Shown here piece after piece: positions 1 to 11,825 of a stretch of 64,000 bases of DNA. Each line of letters starts with the position of its first letter. Within the stretch, counting starts at the first letter, position 1. The position numbers and the translations under genes are program-made. The notes beneath the pieces were generated by a model. It was given only the letters and a program-made list of their open reading frames with translations, did not search any database and had not been told where the DNA came from. Origin of the DNA: Pyrocephalus nanus. Taxonomy: Eukaryota; Chordata; Aves; Passeriformes; Tyrannidae. The stretch spans positions 35,436,634-35,500,633 of the forward strand of contig CM076260.1 of the NCBI GenBank assembly GCA_038380795.1, read 5' to 3'.

Positions 1-3000
1 AAAAAGCAAACAAGCATCCCTTGAGTTCCCAAAGGCAATCCTTTGAGAACAATGGATATTTGATAGACTTCTGTGCTCATTAAATACATAGTACAGATGG
101 CAAAATTTCCCAGAAAGCCTGAAATATACAGAGCAGTGACTGAAAGTCAGTAAAATCATGGCTGTCATATGGCTACTATGTTATCCTGATACCAGTATGT
201 GAAACTATCAATTATTGAACATCTGAGCTCAAAAGGCACAGCCTGCAATTAAAGATCATCTATTACACATCTCTATACAACACCAGAAAGAATTCATACT
301 CTGCCCTTTTTTGCTGCTTTCTCTGCAGGAATCTCTCTGCTTCTACGTCTAAATCTGCTTTTGCCCTGTGGATACAATTCAAGAAATGCCAAGTACAGAT
401 TTCAATGTATAAACATATTATGTGGTATGGTGAGAGAAGGACCTCATAATAGCCCAGTTTGGAAGTGCTGAGCAAAAATTTGCTTACTAATAACTAAGAG
501 CTGGGATTTTTACCCTTCTACAAAAACAAGGAGAGCAAACCATGGCTTTAGGCTTAACCAATTGCCCTGAGCTCACTCCCATGACAGAGCACACTCACTA
601 TACTTTGTAGCCCTTGTACCATATGTTCTCTACAGATTTTTTCACTTTAATTCCTCTTGTGAAAATGAATGCCTGCCCACTGTATCCTTGCTTTTGCTTC
701 CCTGTGCCTATTGTGGACCCCGAATTTACATGCTCGAAAAACCAAGTCCAGTTCAGTGTCTGAAATAAAAACGAAATCTCCCTTCAAATGGCACAAAGTT
801 GCTTAAAAGTGTTAATCTCCTTATTTTTATGATGTGTTTAAAATTAAATGTTCCCATATGGGCACAACACAGCAAACCATGCCCTTCCATTTAAATAGCC
901 TGTTTACTTTAAAATCTGAAACTAGCTACAAATTTAAACCCTTTTTGGTTTTGTCCACCTGGAAAAAATTATTAAATTCTTAAGTCTGCATTGTAATAGA
1001 AGCAAACACCCAAGAGTGTGAATTCTTAGGTTTCAATATCTATTTTTAAATTGTTTTTCATGTAAGCTTTTAATTTAGAATTAATAAGATTCTAATTGCA
1101 TTTTTAAAAAAAATACTAGTTGATCATTGAAGACATATTTCTGTAGGATTAACTTACACAACTTGGACTTATAAAATATTTTTTAAGTAATAATTTGGTA
1201 TTTTATGATTTATGCTCCCAAATCTAAATATAGTTAGTGTAAAATAATTACAGAATGATTGCAAGAAATTAACTTATTGAAGATTAACCATTTAATGAGA
1301 AATGCACATCTATGCAATTATTCAACATCCATGTCTTCTGAGAGCTATGGGTAATTAATATATGATGAGTGCCTAGTTATAATTTAACATTGTGCAATTA
1401 AAGCAAATCAAAATTTCTGCCAATTGCCATAGAGCTCAGAAAAAGGAAGAAAATACATAAGCATGTTAAATTAAATGAGCTGTGCAGCTTCAATTCTCAG
1501 GTGTGTCTCAGCTGCTTTTTGCCACTTCAGTGGTGCAAAAGAGCCAGACACCCAGCAGTCTTGCTCTCCCAGTGATTCTCCATCAGGGGAAATACTGGAT
1601 AATTCAAAGCAGAAATAGTGGCTGCATGCCACCTTCCCTTCTTCAGCTGGAGGGTGTAGTATCTGTACCATGTTCCTGCTGCCAGATGTACTCTTCAGGC
1701 TCTCAAGTAGCCAAGATTAATTTATAATAGTTTTACAGCAGCCTAAATATCTATAAAGTAATTTTTGCCTTGGTAATCTGGCACTGCCTACTATAGAGGA
1801 TCAGAGTCTTTGAGTACAGGAAGGTCTTAATTAACTGTTGTCTAAGGCTAACTGTAGGCTTTAGACCTGGATTGAAAAGGCATTAAAGTCACCTGGAAAA
1901 CGTTCCTCACCCTCACTGGAAGCCGTGCAGACCCTCAGCGTGTTGCAGACTCTATGGAAACACCGCTCTTTTGGCAGACAAGCAGCTCCTGGGATAGTTA
2001 TTACAATGGATATTATAGGAAGCACTGCACTGGCAGAGAGGCTGATGAGATAAACCATTTCTTCTTTTTCACCAATTTATTTTTACATTCTTATAAATAC
2101 TACTTCTCATTCCACTCACTAATATCATGAAACTGCCCCACTGCACCTTTCAAACATTATTTAGGGCATTCTCTGTAGGAGTTTGTGGATTGAAACTGCC
2201 TTGCTTGCTCTTCTCAGGTTAATTCATGTGTTTTGATTTTTACCATAACTTTGATGTCTAAAACACGAAGTAAACCAAGCATTCAAAAGCACAGCCCAAC
2301 ATTCAAGAACTGAGTACTGGAGGAGCCAATAAAGATAACATCTGTCTTTACTCCTCTAAGTAAAGCTGCCCCAAAAAGAAAATCATTGCAGAACAACAGC
2401 AGAAGAATGACTTCTCTTACCTCAAGTGCTTCTAAATACTTTACAGGCATCTTCTGTACCACCTTTTTTCAGTGCTAGTTCAGAAGATAAGTGTAATCTT
2501 TGACACCTTTATTTGACTTAATACCATTTCATGTCAGAAATCCAACTGTACAAAACTGGTGTATGTGACGAGTCTGCAAAGCACATGTCCTCTGCACACC
2601 AGCAGGAACTTCCAAAGAGCTGGAAGACTTCTGGTGATCCACATCATCACAGGCTCAGTAACTGCTTGAGACGGCACTGATGATGGAGCTGTATTCCTCT
2701 GCCATGAACCACTCTTCAAGTAATTAAAACCATTATACAAATCAGAACAAAACAAAGAATAAAAATCTGGAAACCCTGATTTTGATGCTTGATCAAAGCC
2801 CTTGCTTCTTGGGCAATGTGGTGGCACCAGCCTGCCAGGCTGCTGAAGGCAGCTATCAACCACGGCAAACATGCCACCAGCCCAGTGCAGGTTGGTAATG
2901 GCAACAGTCAATCACAAAACAAAGGTTTACTTGGAGCTGAAATGTGATTGAAGTCATTGTTTTCTAGGCTTTTTGAAAATTAATGAAGACTAAGCTAATC

Positions 3001-3060
3001 AGCCTGCTCTGTCTTTTTATTTACTAAAGAGAAATATGTCCAGTGGGCAATGTAAGCATG
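1..3060. other. Intergenic, AT-rich, no gene seen
   Basis: No reading frame longer than 125 codons and none with a family signature was found on either strand. The part from about 820 to 1460 is notably AT-rich, with several TAATTA/ATTAAT-type words and almost no CpG. That composition is common in vertebrate noncoding regulatory sequence, but it is not proof of function. No interspersed repeat was recognised here. Confidence 0.6.
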
Positions 3061-3066
3061 GTATTG
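3061..3066. repeat. Left target-site duplication of the solo LTR (GTATTG)
   Basis: The hexamer GTATTG directly precedes the TGTT that opens the LTR and is repeated exactly at 3661-3666 after the closing GACA. A 6-bp duplication is usual for alpha- and betaretrovirus-like (class II) integrases. Confidence 0.75.
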
Positions 3067-3419
3067 TGTTGGAGATGGGCTGGAGGATGAAGAGGAGTTT
3101 AACCAGTGGGTGGAATCAGCATCTGACAGCATGGACCATACAGTCACAAATGTTCCTGCATCAGACAGATAGGCTGAGACCTCCATTTTATGTTCATGTT
3201 CTTATTCAGTTGGGTTGTAAGTTTTCTCCCACAGGAAAAAGCAGACAGTTTCTGATTGGGCAGCATCCCACGAGGGCAGCTGCCCATACCAATTGAATAC
3301 TTAAGTTTTCTGAAAAGTTATGTACTTTCCTTTTTCTCTGTCAATCCCTGGTAACTGTCCAACACCTTAACCAAATTTTGCATAGCTTACCCCTATTCCC
3401 GAACCTCCCTTATCTACCC

Positions 3420-3426
3420 TATAAAA
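3420..3426 (+). promoter_or_regulatory. LTR TATA box (TATAAAA)
   Basis: A consensus TATAAAA lies in the 3' third of the solo LTR, where the U3 core promoter is expected. Transcription from it would run rightward. Nothing shows that it is active today. Confidence 0.6.
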
Positions 3427-3442
3427 CCCCTCCATTTTGTAA

Positions 3443-3448
3443 AATAAA
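3443..3448 (+). terminator. LTR polyadenylation signal (AATAAA)
   Basis: AATAAA begins 17 bases after the end of the TATA box, near or just upstream of the expected cap site. This close TATA/poly(A)-signal spacing with a short R is known from avian leukosis-type LTRs. It supports the orientation of the LTR. Confidence 0.6.
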
Positions 3449-3660
3449 GTAGATCAGCTCCTGCTGTGACCAGCTGCGGCTGGAATCAGCCACAGCTGTT
3501 GTCCTGTTCACCTTGTCTCTTGTCCTGTGTTTGGGTGCGGCTGGAATTTGTCCCCAGGGCGAGACTGGTCGCTCCCCAGCCAGGCTTGGCAGGGACAGCT
3601 ACGACTCAGCTTCAAGAATCCTCTGGTTTCGGTTTTCCCTGACCCCTACAAACTGTGACA

Positions 3661-3666
3661 GTATTG
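3661..3666. repeat. Right target-site duplication of the solo LTR (GTATTG)
   Basis: Exact copy of 3061-3066, directly after the LTR terminus. The perfect match suggests that little damage has occurred at the junctions since insertion. Confidence 0.75.
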
Positions 3667-6600
3667 CACATTAAATGATAGTAGAACATTAGTGTTTATT
3701 GAGGTAGATATTGCTAGGTATAGTTGTCCTTGAAACATTTCCTAGTTTATTAGAAGGAGATGCTTTAACTCTTGGCTTCTTTCCTATATCCTGTATTTCA
3801 CTTGAGAGAGTGGTGGCATGGGATTACCAAAAGCAGAAATATATTTGAAAAATAGAATAGGTAATTATGTACTTAATATGTACATATACAATCCACAATA
3901 TACAGAAATATGCATCCTTAGTTGTGTGTTTCAAACAATTTGTGTAGTATAATATAATCATCTATACAGTTTTAAGCATCTTTAAAAACCAGGAATTCCT
4001 TCACTAACATGACTGGATTCCAATTTAAGTAAGAAAGGATTATATTAGATACAGGACATTTTAAGGAAGATAATCTTGATTATGAAGTCTTCTTTCCTCA
4101 CTTTGCTCCCCAGAGTCTAACTTTACTACTTTTTAGGTCTGTTGCACATTATTATCCCTTTCCCCCAAAAATCGTGCAGTGAGGCTGACTGGGAGAGGGC
4201 TGAGGGAGAGATTCAGTCTGTGTGATTGAAGGAGACTATTAAGGTGTGTATTTTAGTAACAAGGTTATGTGGCAGTGTACTGTGATTCTGTGGTATGGAG
4301 TTGCGGGATGGTGCCATTTTACTGGATTTCCTTTGTTGTTTTTTTTAAAAGGGACATCAGGGAGGATGTTAGCTTGCACTCTTGACGTATTTGATGGCCT
4401 TATTCACACTTTACAAGTGCAAATTCCAGAGAACTTCTCTTACCTATTGCACCCTTCTCTGAGGCATGAAGCATTTCTTATATGTTTTCTGGGTACATAA
4501 TCTGGGGAAAAAAAAAATTCCAGGCTCATTCACACAGAGGATATTATGAATAGTTCATTTATTAGCAGCAAAGAGCAGAAGGTATGTCATGTCTTAACAT
4601 CTGATTTCTACAGTAAGCGTGCCTCAAAATTGAGAAATTGAGTACCTACTTTTAAAACTGTCTACTTATTTATTTAATGAATCTGGGTTTGGATAAGAAA
4701 TGTGTAGATAAGAAAAGCGTATGTCTGTACTACATTTTCAGTAAATGCTAATACTTACATGGGAACTGGAATGCTTCTGAGGCTTTTAAAAGATGTGCTA
4801 TATTTTGCTTTGAATATCTAACATGGCCCATTTCCCAGACCACTAAACATTTTCTAGACTTGGGCAGCATTTTCTCCATGATCTCTCCCTGCATTTCCTG
4901 ACAATAGCTAAAATATTGGATTGAAGTATCAATAAATCCACAAATCACTTGGAATGTACTTACACCACAGACCAGACCCCCAAATAATTAAGTATTCTAA
5001 ACATAACCTAAAAATAAGTAACTTCTTACAGTATTTCAGGGTAGTTTTTCAGGCTTTGCATCTTGTCTTGCTACTTTAATCTGTTAGGAGAGTTTTAAAT
5101 TGATAGTATTTTACAAGTTAAATTTGATCAGTTCAGAGGAAACTTTGGGTACACGTGCAAGGACCTGGGGTAAAAAATTACTACAGTTCTGTATCTTTCA
5201 GACAGTCTCAGTCTACACAGATCACAGACCTTCAGCTGCTGCAAATCAGCACAGCACTACTGCAATCAACTTTACCAGCAGCTGGATCTCTGGCATGGAA
5301 AAAGCCTTGTTGAATTAATAGTACTTCTTCTTGTCAGCATTTCCCTCCCAGACAGTCATTCTCAAGAGCACTGATTATGGCTGCTCAAATATTTTGTGAC
5401 TAGAAAGCTAGATTAATAATGACAGTCAACACAATAATGACATTTCTTTCATAATTTTTGTCTTTTTTTTTTTTGTTGCAAGGAACGGGTGAACCCAGGT
5501 CCCAGCCTCATATTTCATCAATTTTGCTGTTTCAAGTAGCAAAAAGTCAGCTTCTAATCAAACATCAAAATTATGCAGGTTGAAAACCAGAAAGAACCTT
5601 CTAATGGGATTGCTTTGTAAGTACCAGAATAGATTTTGTGCAGGAATCACAGCCTTTCTGATGGACATACATAATAGAAGGAAAGATAAACTCATCAGGA
5701 GCAACAGAGTTATACTGCATCCTACCTCTAGGCAGGATAATGGACTAGGTAATGTCTTAGATTCTTCCTGACTTATTTTTCTGATTCAATAATACTACTG
5801 ATTATCCTTCCGTGCATGTGAATACTACAACTCCTTCCTATATGCCATGTCAAAACAATTGTTACATGTCCATCTCCTCCAGCATCACAGTATCTAATTT
5901 GTCCTTATTTGCTGTTGGTTGTTATGCAAATATTTGTGATCATTAATTTACAGCATCTCTTATAATGTTTCTAAATACCATAAATTTATTAATTCAAGCT
6001 TTAAAAGGATCCAAAATGTTGATCTCGTTTAACCAGAACTAAAGAAATTCTACAAAGTACCAAATTATCAGAACTGAGACAGCAACTCAAATTGGAGTTC
6101 AGAGCTAGCTGTGTATGTGGTCACAGATACTGTACCAGGGAGTGAATGGTAAATGACTCAGCCCCCCTTTGGGGGGATGGATTATAGGCAGGAATTTCTG
6201 CACAATTCTGGGTATTTTAATACCAGAAAAAGACAACAGAATGATGGGTTTGTGGAAAAAAAACTCATAAAAATAACTGAACAGCTGGAGGGTTTGATTT
6301 ATGAGGAGACATTAAAGGAATTATGTTTGATTGTCTGCACAATGTCCAAAAGCCATATGTTATACACTTCAAGTATCTGCTGAGTGTAAACACCAAGGAG
6401 GGGAATAAATAACCAGGCTGGAACAAGAAGGTGTAACTGAAAATACAGAAAAAATATACTAGGGTAAATTATTTACATTTAGCTTTATTAACTAGATATA
6501 AGTATCAGAAGAAAAGCAGAAGTCTTATTGTTTCTAGTAACTTCAAGAGTAAAATGGACAAATCACTGAAAAAAATTATATAGATATATATGTGAGGCTG

Positions 6601-7028
6601 GCAGACAAGAGAGCTTGACAGCCATTATTATTTGATAAGTTCTTCCTCTCCTAACAGAAAATCACTATCTTCTACATTTGTAATCCAGAATCTAAGGATT
6701 CTCACTTTCTTCTGCAGCTTCAGAAAAGGTTATATTGTACTTCCCCTTTGCTGCATAGCCTTCCTGTTATAGTAAGAAAAGTTTATTTCTTTCAAAAAGT
6801 TGGAATTCCCATTTATTTGCCAAAGAAGAACTTGATATTCCCACTACTCTTGCACAAAGCCACATCATTATTTACCAATTCCCTCTTAGTCTTGCTTCTG
6901 TGTTTTAGAAATGGATTAGAAGGTGCAAAAGATAAAAATGTACTCAAGATGAACTCCAGGGAAAATTTCCCTCAAAAAAATCTGCTTTGGAAATAATTAG
7001 ACTCAATCTCAGCCAAATAAGGGACATA
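3667..7028. other. Intergenic, no gene seen
   Basis: Only short frames of up to about 84 codons, without family signatures, were found. A 9-12-base T run lies near 5463. One weak CR1-like tail is listed separately. Nothing else could be supported. Confidence 0.55.
5640..5800 (+). mobile_element. Possible old CR1 3' end
   Basis: The segment around 5725-5795 reads like a heavily mutated CR1 tail: a 'GGACTAGGTAATGTCTT' stretch followed by a pyrimidine-rich stretch and a TGATTC word. CR1 elements end with a comparable 'ggactagatgatct...' block and ATTCTATG repeats. The match is by eye and weak, and no tail repeat survives. Confidence 0.3.
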
Positions 7029-7985
7029 AGAAACATAGAATCTTAGAACAGTTTGGGTTGGAAGGGACTTCTAAAGATCATCTAGTCCAACCCTCCTGCA
7101 ATGAGTAGGGATGCCTTTCAGTAGACCAGGTTGCTCAGAGCCCCATCCAGCCTGGCCTTGAATGTTTTCAGGGTACCTACCACTTCTCTGGGCAATCTGT
7201 TCCAGTGCATCACCATCCCCATTGCAAAAAATATCTTCCTTAGATCTAGTCTAAATTGACCCTCATTCAGTTTAAAGCAGTTCTCCCTTGTCCTGTGATC
7301 ACAAATCCCTGTAAAACCATCCCTCTCCAGCTCTCTTATATGCATGTTTTAGGTACTGGAAGGTGCTGTAAGGTCTCCCCAGAGTCTTCATTTGTTCAGG
7401 CTGGACAACCCCAACTCTCTCTGCTTTCATAGAAGAGGTACTCCAGCCCTTGACCGTCTTTGAAGCCCTCCTCTGGATTTGCTCTATCAAGTCCACAGCC
7501 TTCTTATGCTGGGGGCCCCAGAGCTGGATTCAGTACTCCAGGTGAGGTCCTACAAGAGCAGAGCAGAGGGGGAGAATCACCTCCCTCAGCCTGCTGGCCA
7601 CACCTCTTTTGATGCAGCCAGGATGCAGTTGGCTTTCTGGGCTGCAACTGCACTTTGCCAGCTCATGTCCAGCCTTTCATCCACCAGCACCCCAGCCACT
7701 CAGCTTGGTGTCATCTGAAAACTTCCTGAGGGTGCACTCAATACAGCTGTCTATGTCACTGATGGAGATATGAGACAGTACTGGTCCCAGTACGGACCCC
7801 TGTGAGACACCATTTGTCACTCATTTTCACCTGGATGTTGAGCTGTTGACCACCATCCTCTGGATACAGCTACCCAACCAAGTCCTCATCCCCCGAACAG
7901 TCCAAAGTTATAGAGAGGGATGTTGGAGGGAACCATGTCAAAGGTCTTACAGAAACCCACAGAGGTGTTGACTTCCATGCTAGTC
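7029..7985 (-). mobile_element. CR1 LINE fragment, 3' end with internal deletion
   Basis: The left end carries the reverse complement of the CR1 3' terminus (TTTGGGTTGGAAGGGACTT, then the TCATCTAGTCCAACCC block). The minus-strand translation of 7118-7496 shows the end of ORF2, the reverse transcriptase polyprotein: HWNRLPREVV and FKARLDGALSNLV are typical CR1 C-terminal words. Further right, to about 7985, the DNA matches more upstream ORF2 sequence. At about 7697-7698 the text jumps from the 'ccaccagcacccc' block to 'actcagcttggtgtcatct'. In CR1 these are normally separated by a few hundred bases, so an internal deletion is inferred. The element is truncated at its 5' end, as most CR1 copies are, and is broken by frameshifts, so it cannot encode an active enzyme. 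Confidence 0.93.
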
Positions 7986-10900
7986 AATTATCTACTTAAT
8001 AATATAGGAAAGGAGATTATATCAAGAGCTGTCTTGTTTGAGAACAAATACCAAGGAGTAAACCAGTGCCTCTACATCTAGGAGCCAGGGTCCACAGTCA
8101 AAAGAGGATACAAGCCAAAATAACTCTTCTAACATGCTGATGTGGCCTAGAGAACATGCTCACAGGTTCAGCTAAGGAGTACAGACATCAAAATGCTTAT
8201 AATAGTATCTAACACAGAAATGGAAAACACTTTTTCCAAACAACAATTTGAATGTAAATTGAGAAACGTCGCCTCAGTACAGTTACCAAGATTACAGCTA
8301 CCAACATTCTCCATTCAAAATATTTCTAAAAAGCAGAGACCACATTTCCAAATTGAAGTATTTGGGGGTTTGACAGTGTTCCTAATTTTTTGCGCTTTTT
8401 TTCCCCCTCCTTTCCTGCTTCTTTCTTTTCCATGCCATCCCTGAAGCAAATTATCTAGTAAATAAAAGAAGGAAAAGTGAGAAGAAAATGAGAAAAAATA
8501 TCAGAGGGAGAAAAAGAAAATCAGTCACTGAAAATATATTTTAAAACATCAGGAAAAGCTAAAAAAACCCTATGCGGAGCTCTCTTTAAAATCTAATTAA
8601 TATCTTTCAGTTTACTATCTCACCCCCTGGTGAAACTACTTGCAGAAATCTACCAAAACTTCAGCAGAGCAGTTAGTCAGCAAATGAGTGAACAAGTGGT
8701 AATCCAAGCAGACTGCGAGAGAGAATTCATCCTGCCAAGCTGGCATGACCAACACGACCTGCTGGCTCTGGCTTTCTGCAAGGTTTATGCCCATATCCTT
8801 GAAAGCAGTTGGTGGGCTTAATAGGAGTCGATGGAAATGAAGCACATACATAATGGTTAGTCAACTAAATAACTTTGCAGACTGAGGTCTTATTTCAGTG
8901 AGGAGCACTATAGGTCACTTTTTGTTACGGAAATGAGGATTCACCACAATACCAGTGGCAGAAATTGCCACAGAAGGTCCGAAGCCAAGCAGCTTTATTT
9001 GGAAACGACCACGTCTACAGCAGCAGTTACTTTTCTGAGTGAATGTGCACATTTACACTTGGTTCCCAGGGAAACAATTACAGGCACACTGAAATATGGA
9101 AAGATTTTTGCTGTATCACGTGTTTCCAATAATAGAAAATTTGTCCACAAACACAGTCCTCCAAAAAAAAGAAAAAAAAAAAAGTTTGAAAAGAAGTGTG
9201 ACTCAAGGAAAACGGCATCCAGGACAGAACAGAAAGTGAGCTGACAGCCCTGTGAACCCAAAACAGCCCCCAAGAAGATGTGTCTGCCAGCAGAGCCAGC
9301 CGTGGCGTCAGCCAAAAAGTCAGCCACAAAGCCAGACACGGCTGCTGGAAAAACACATTCCAGGTCCTACACACCGTTGCCAAGTCCACTCCGTGATTAT
9401 AGCCACGGACTCTGGAGAACCCAGAGGAAGGAGGTGAAAAGGAATAGGATCAACATTACCTACAGGGGGAAGAGGCAATACAAAGGTAACACAGAAATTA
9501 CTGGTTATTCCTATTTTACCTTGTTCTTGCCCTATTTTAGTGAAAATTCTAGCTATACTCTTTCAAAGTTAAAAGGATATTTTTTCATTTTCGGCAGCAA
9601 ATCTAGCTTTCTTAGCAAACAGGATAATGGCCTTACATTACATGACTTTATGCCCCAAAGGATTACAAAGTTTTTTGCAAACTTCAGCTGATACTTGGCC
9701 AATATATACAGAAACTTCTTCATCCACCACTGAAATGTGCTCAGCTTCTAAGGACAACCTGTCATAAATGTTCAGCAAAGCAAAGAAGCTCTTCACAGTA
9801 TTTTAAGTTAGGATGTGATGAATGTTTTACAATGCTGATTCTGAATAAGAAGATAGAACCTAGTTATGTGAGCAGAAATTCAGTTGCACACCGAACTTAA
9901 ACTGCTTCTATTCTATACCTGCTGTTAGACTCCTACTACAGTGCCTTTTAGTGTTACAGTTTGATGACAACCTTTGTTTTTCAGTCTCCTTAGGTAATGT
10001 CCTCAGCTACACAGTTGGATTCTCCTTCCCTACTGACTGGTACATCCACTGGGTTACTCCTTCATATAGGTGTCCCACCACAGTTTCCCAACCAGGTTCA
10101 ACTTCTTCTGGGATAGAAATACATAAGGGTAGATAAAATTCTGAGTGAAATCTTGCACATCTCTTCCCTTTTGGTTATTTACTGTACATGTGACATTTTT
10201 TTTCATAAGCACTGATGAATGTTAACTCTCTCCTCCATGAAAATAAAAGCATTTCACAAGCAGTACAAAGTTTCAAGCCCAATATCTACCTGCCAGAAGG
10301 ATCATTCATCTTAACCACAAATGGATTTCTTTTCCTAATCCTATAAAAAAGTTATCATTTTTACTCTAAGAATAAACACTTAAATTTCGTGGCTTTTTCA
10401 AAGTCAGGAAAGCATCAAATTACTTAATCCTTTAAAAAAAATTTTTTATAGCTAAGCAAATTTGTGCAAATGTCTACAGAGTTTGAGGGATTTTGAAGTG
10501 TAGCAAACAATTTAATAAAGATTTTTAAACAAAAAAAAAATCACAAATTCATGCAATGATGACTGTGGCTGCCATTTTTAAAGCAACAGCAGAATCCCAG
10601 ATATTCTGAACAGAATGAAACCAAACACACTTTCGAACTTCACCTCCTAGACAGGGATTCAGGCACATATTTCTCTTCACAGGATGTTGGGAAAAGAAGA
10701 TTCCTAATTCTGGTTGCTTTCAAATTTCTCTGAGGGACTGAATTTTACAGCTGTCACTCATGCTGCATCCAATTCTGGCCTATCCAGTGCCATCATGGAC
10801 TTGTGTCAGAATAATCATTGTAAGAATGCCAAACTCTGATTTTTTTTTATTTTAAGCTTTTGAAAACAGATGGTATTTTCTAAACGTAAAATGTTTCTGG

Positions 10901-11808
10901 CCATGGGTGAGTAACAAATATTAACTGTCAGTCTGACTGAAATTTTCATACTAATATTCAGCAGATGGTCCATCCATTTCAGTTTCCCTGAATGTGTCAC
11001 ACAGTTCCACATTGTGCATCCAAGAAGGATTTGGGCTTTCTTCATTTAGTTGCTGAACTTTCACTTCACAAGGTCCAGATAAGGTCTAGCACAAATGGTA
11101 AAAATATGACAGAATCGGCTCTATTTGTCCTAGGAAACATCTGTAAATCAGATACACACTAGCCTTGAGAAACTGCTTTCAGAAGCTCATACACCTCAGA
11201 AGACTCAAAGTGAAACTATTTACAATACCTCTTAACTATGTCATTGCACATCTAGCAAAAGCAAGCAGATGTGATAGAGTTGAGCCTGTCAATCTCAAGC
11301 TGGGATGAATTTCAGAGTATTCAGTTATTTTCCTTACAAAGTTTCTCATATTCCAAAAGTGAGGAGGCTGCACTAGAACCAGATCACGTAGTCTGACTTC
11401 ATGGGTCTTTAAATCACATGCAGTTACTCCTGTGCTGGGCCCAGCAGATTGGAATTGGCCAAGGCATCTGCACCTGCTCTGAGTGCAGCACACAGATCTA
11501 GCACAGAGGGGCCGGTTTGATTTTGAAGATGTCCAGAGATGAAGATACTAACATTCCCCACAGTGGTGTTTTCCAAAGGCTAATCTTTTCTCTGTTAAAA
11601 ACTTGAAAACTTGTGTCTTATTTCCAATGTGACTTTGTCTGGCTTCAGTTTCAGGCCATTGGTTTTCATTATTTTCACTTGGAAAAATAAACCTGTTCAT
11701 AATCATACCCATAGATATACAGACCTGACACTTCTTTACTATCTTATCTGCAGTCCCGGGAATCTGAACAGATGGCAAAGGCTAGGGAAGATATTGTAAT
11801 TAAGAAAC

Positions 11809-11825
11809 TTTTTTTTTTTTTTTTT
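11809..11825. repeat. Poly(T) tract, T17
   Basis: An uninterrupted run of 17 T. No recognisable retrocopy ends here on the minus strand, so it is best read as a simple repeat. Confidence 0.7.

Larger units (their letters stand above)
3067..3660 (+). mobile_element. Solo LTR of an endogenous retrovirus (class II-like)
   Basis: The 594-bp element starts TGTTGG and ends GTGACA, giving the TGT...ACA termini expected of an LTR, and it is flanked by identical 6-bp repeats (GTATTG). A TATAAAA box lies at 3420-3426 and an AATAAA signal at 3443-3448, so U3, a short R and U5 run left to right on the plus strand. The C/G-rich U5-like part (about 3455-3660) differs sharply from the AT-rich surroundings. 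No gag, pol or env remnant adjoins it, so this is most simply the product of recombination between the two LTRs of a former provirus. Boundaries and strand are seen in the sequence. The family assignment rests only on the 6-bp duplication and layout; an ERVL-type element with a 5-bp duplication starting one base earlier is a weaker alternative. Confidence 0.8.

Noticed and set aside
7118..7496. Two minus-strand frames with HWNRLPREVV and IQRRASK words as host genes
   Set aside because: They are remnants of the CR1 reverse transcriptase frame, not host genes.
9278..9691. 137-codon frame whose start (KKMCLPAEPAVASAKKSATKP) looks like a lysine/alanine/proline-rich nuclear protein
   Set aside because: The similarity is compositional only; it soon becomes ordinary AT-rich sequence, and no histone or HMG motif is present.
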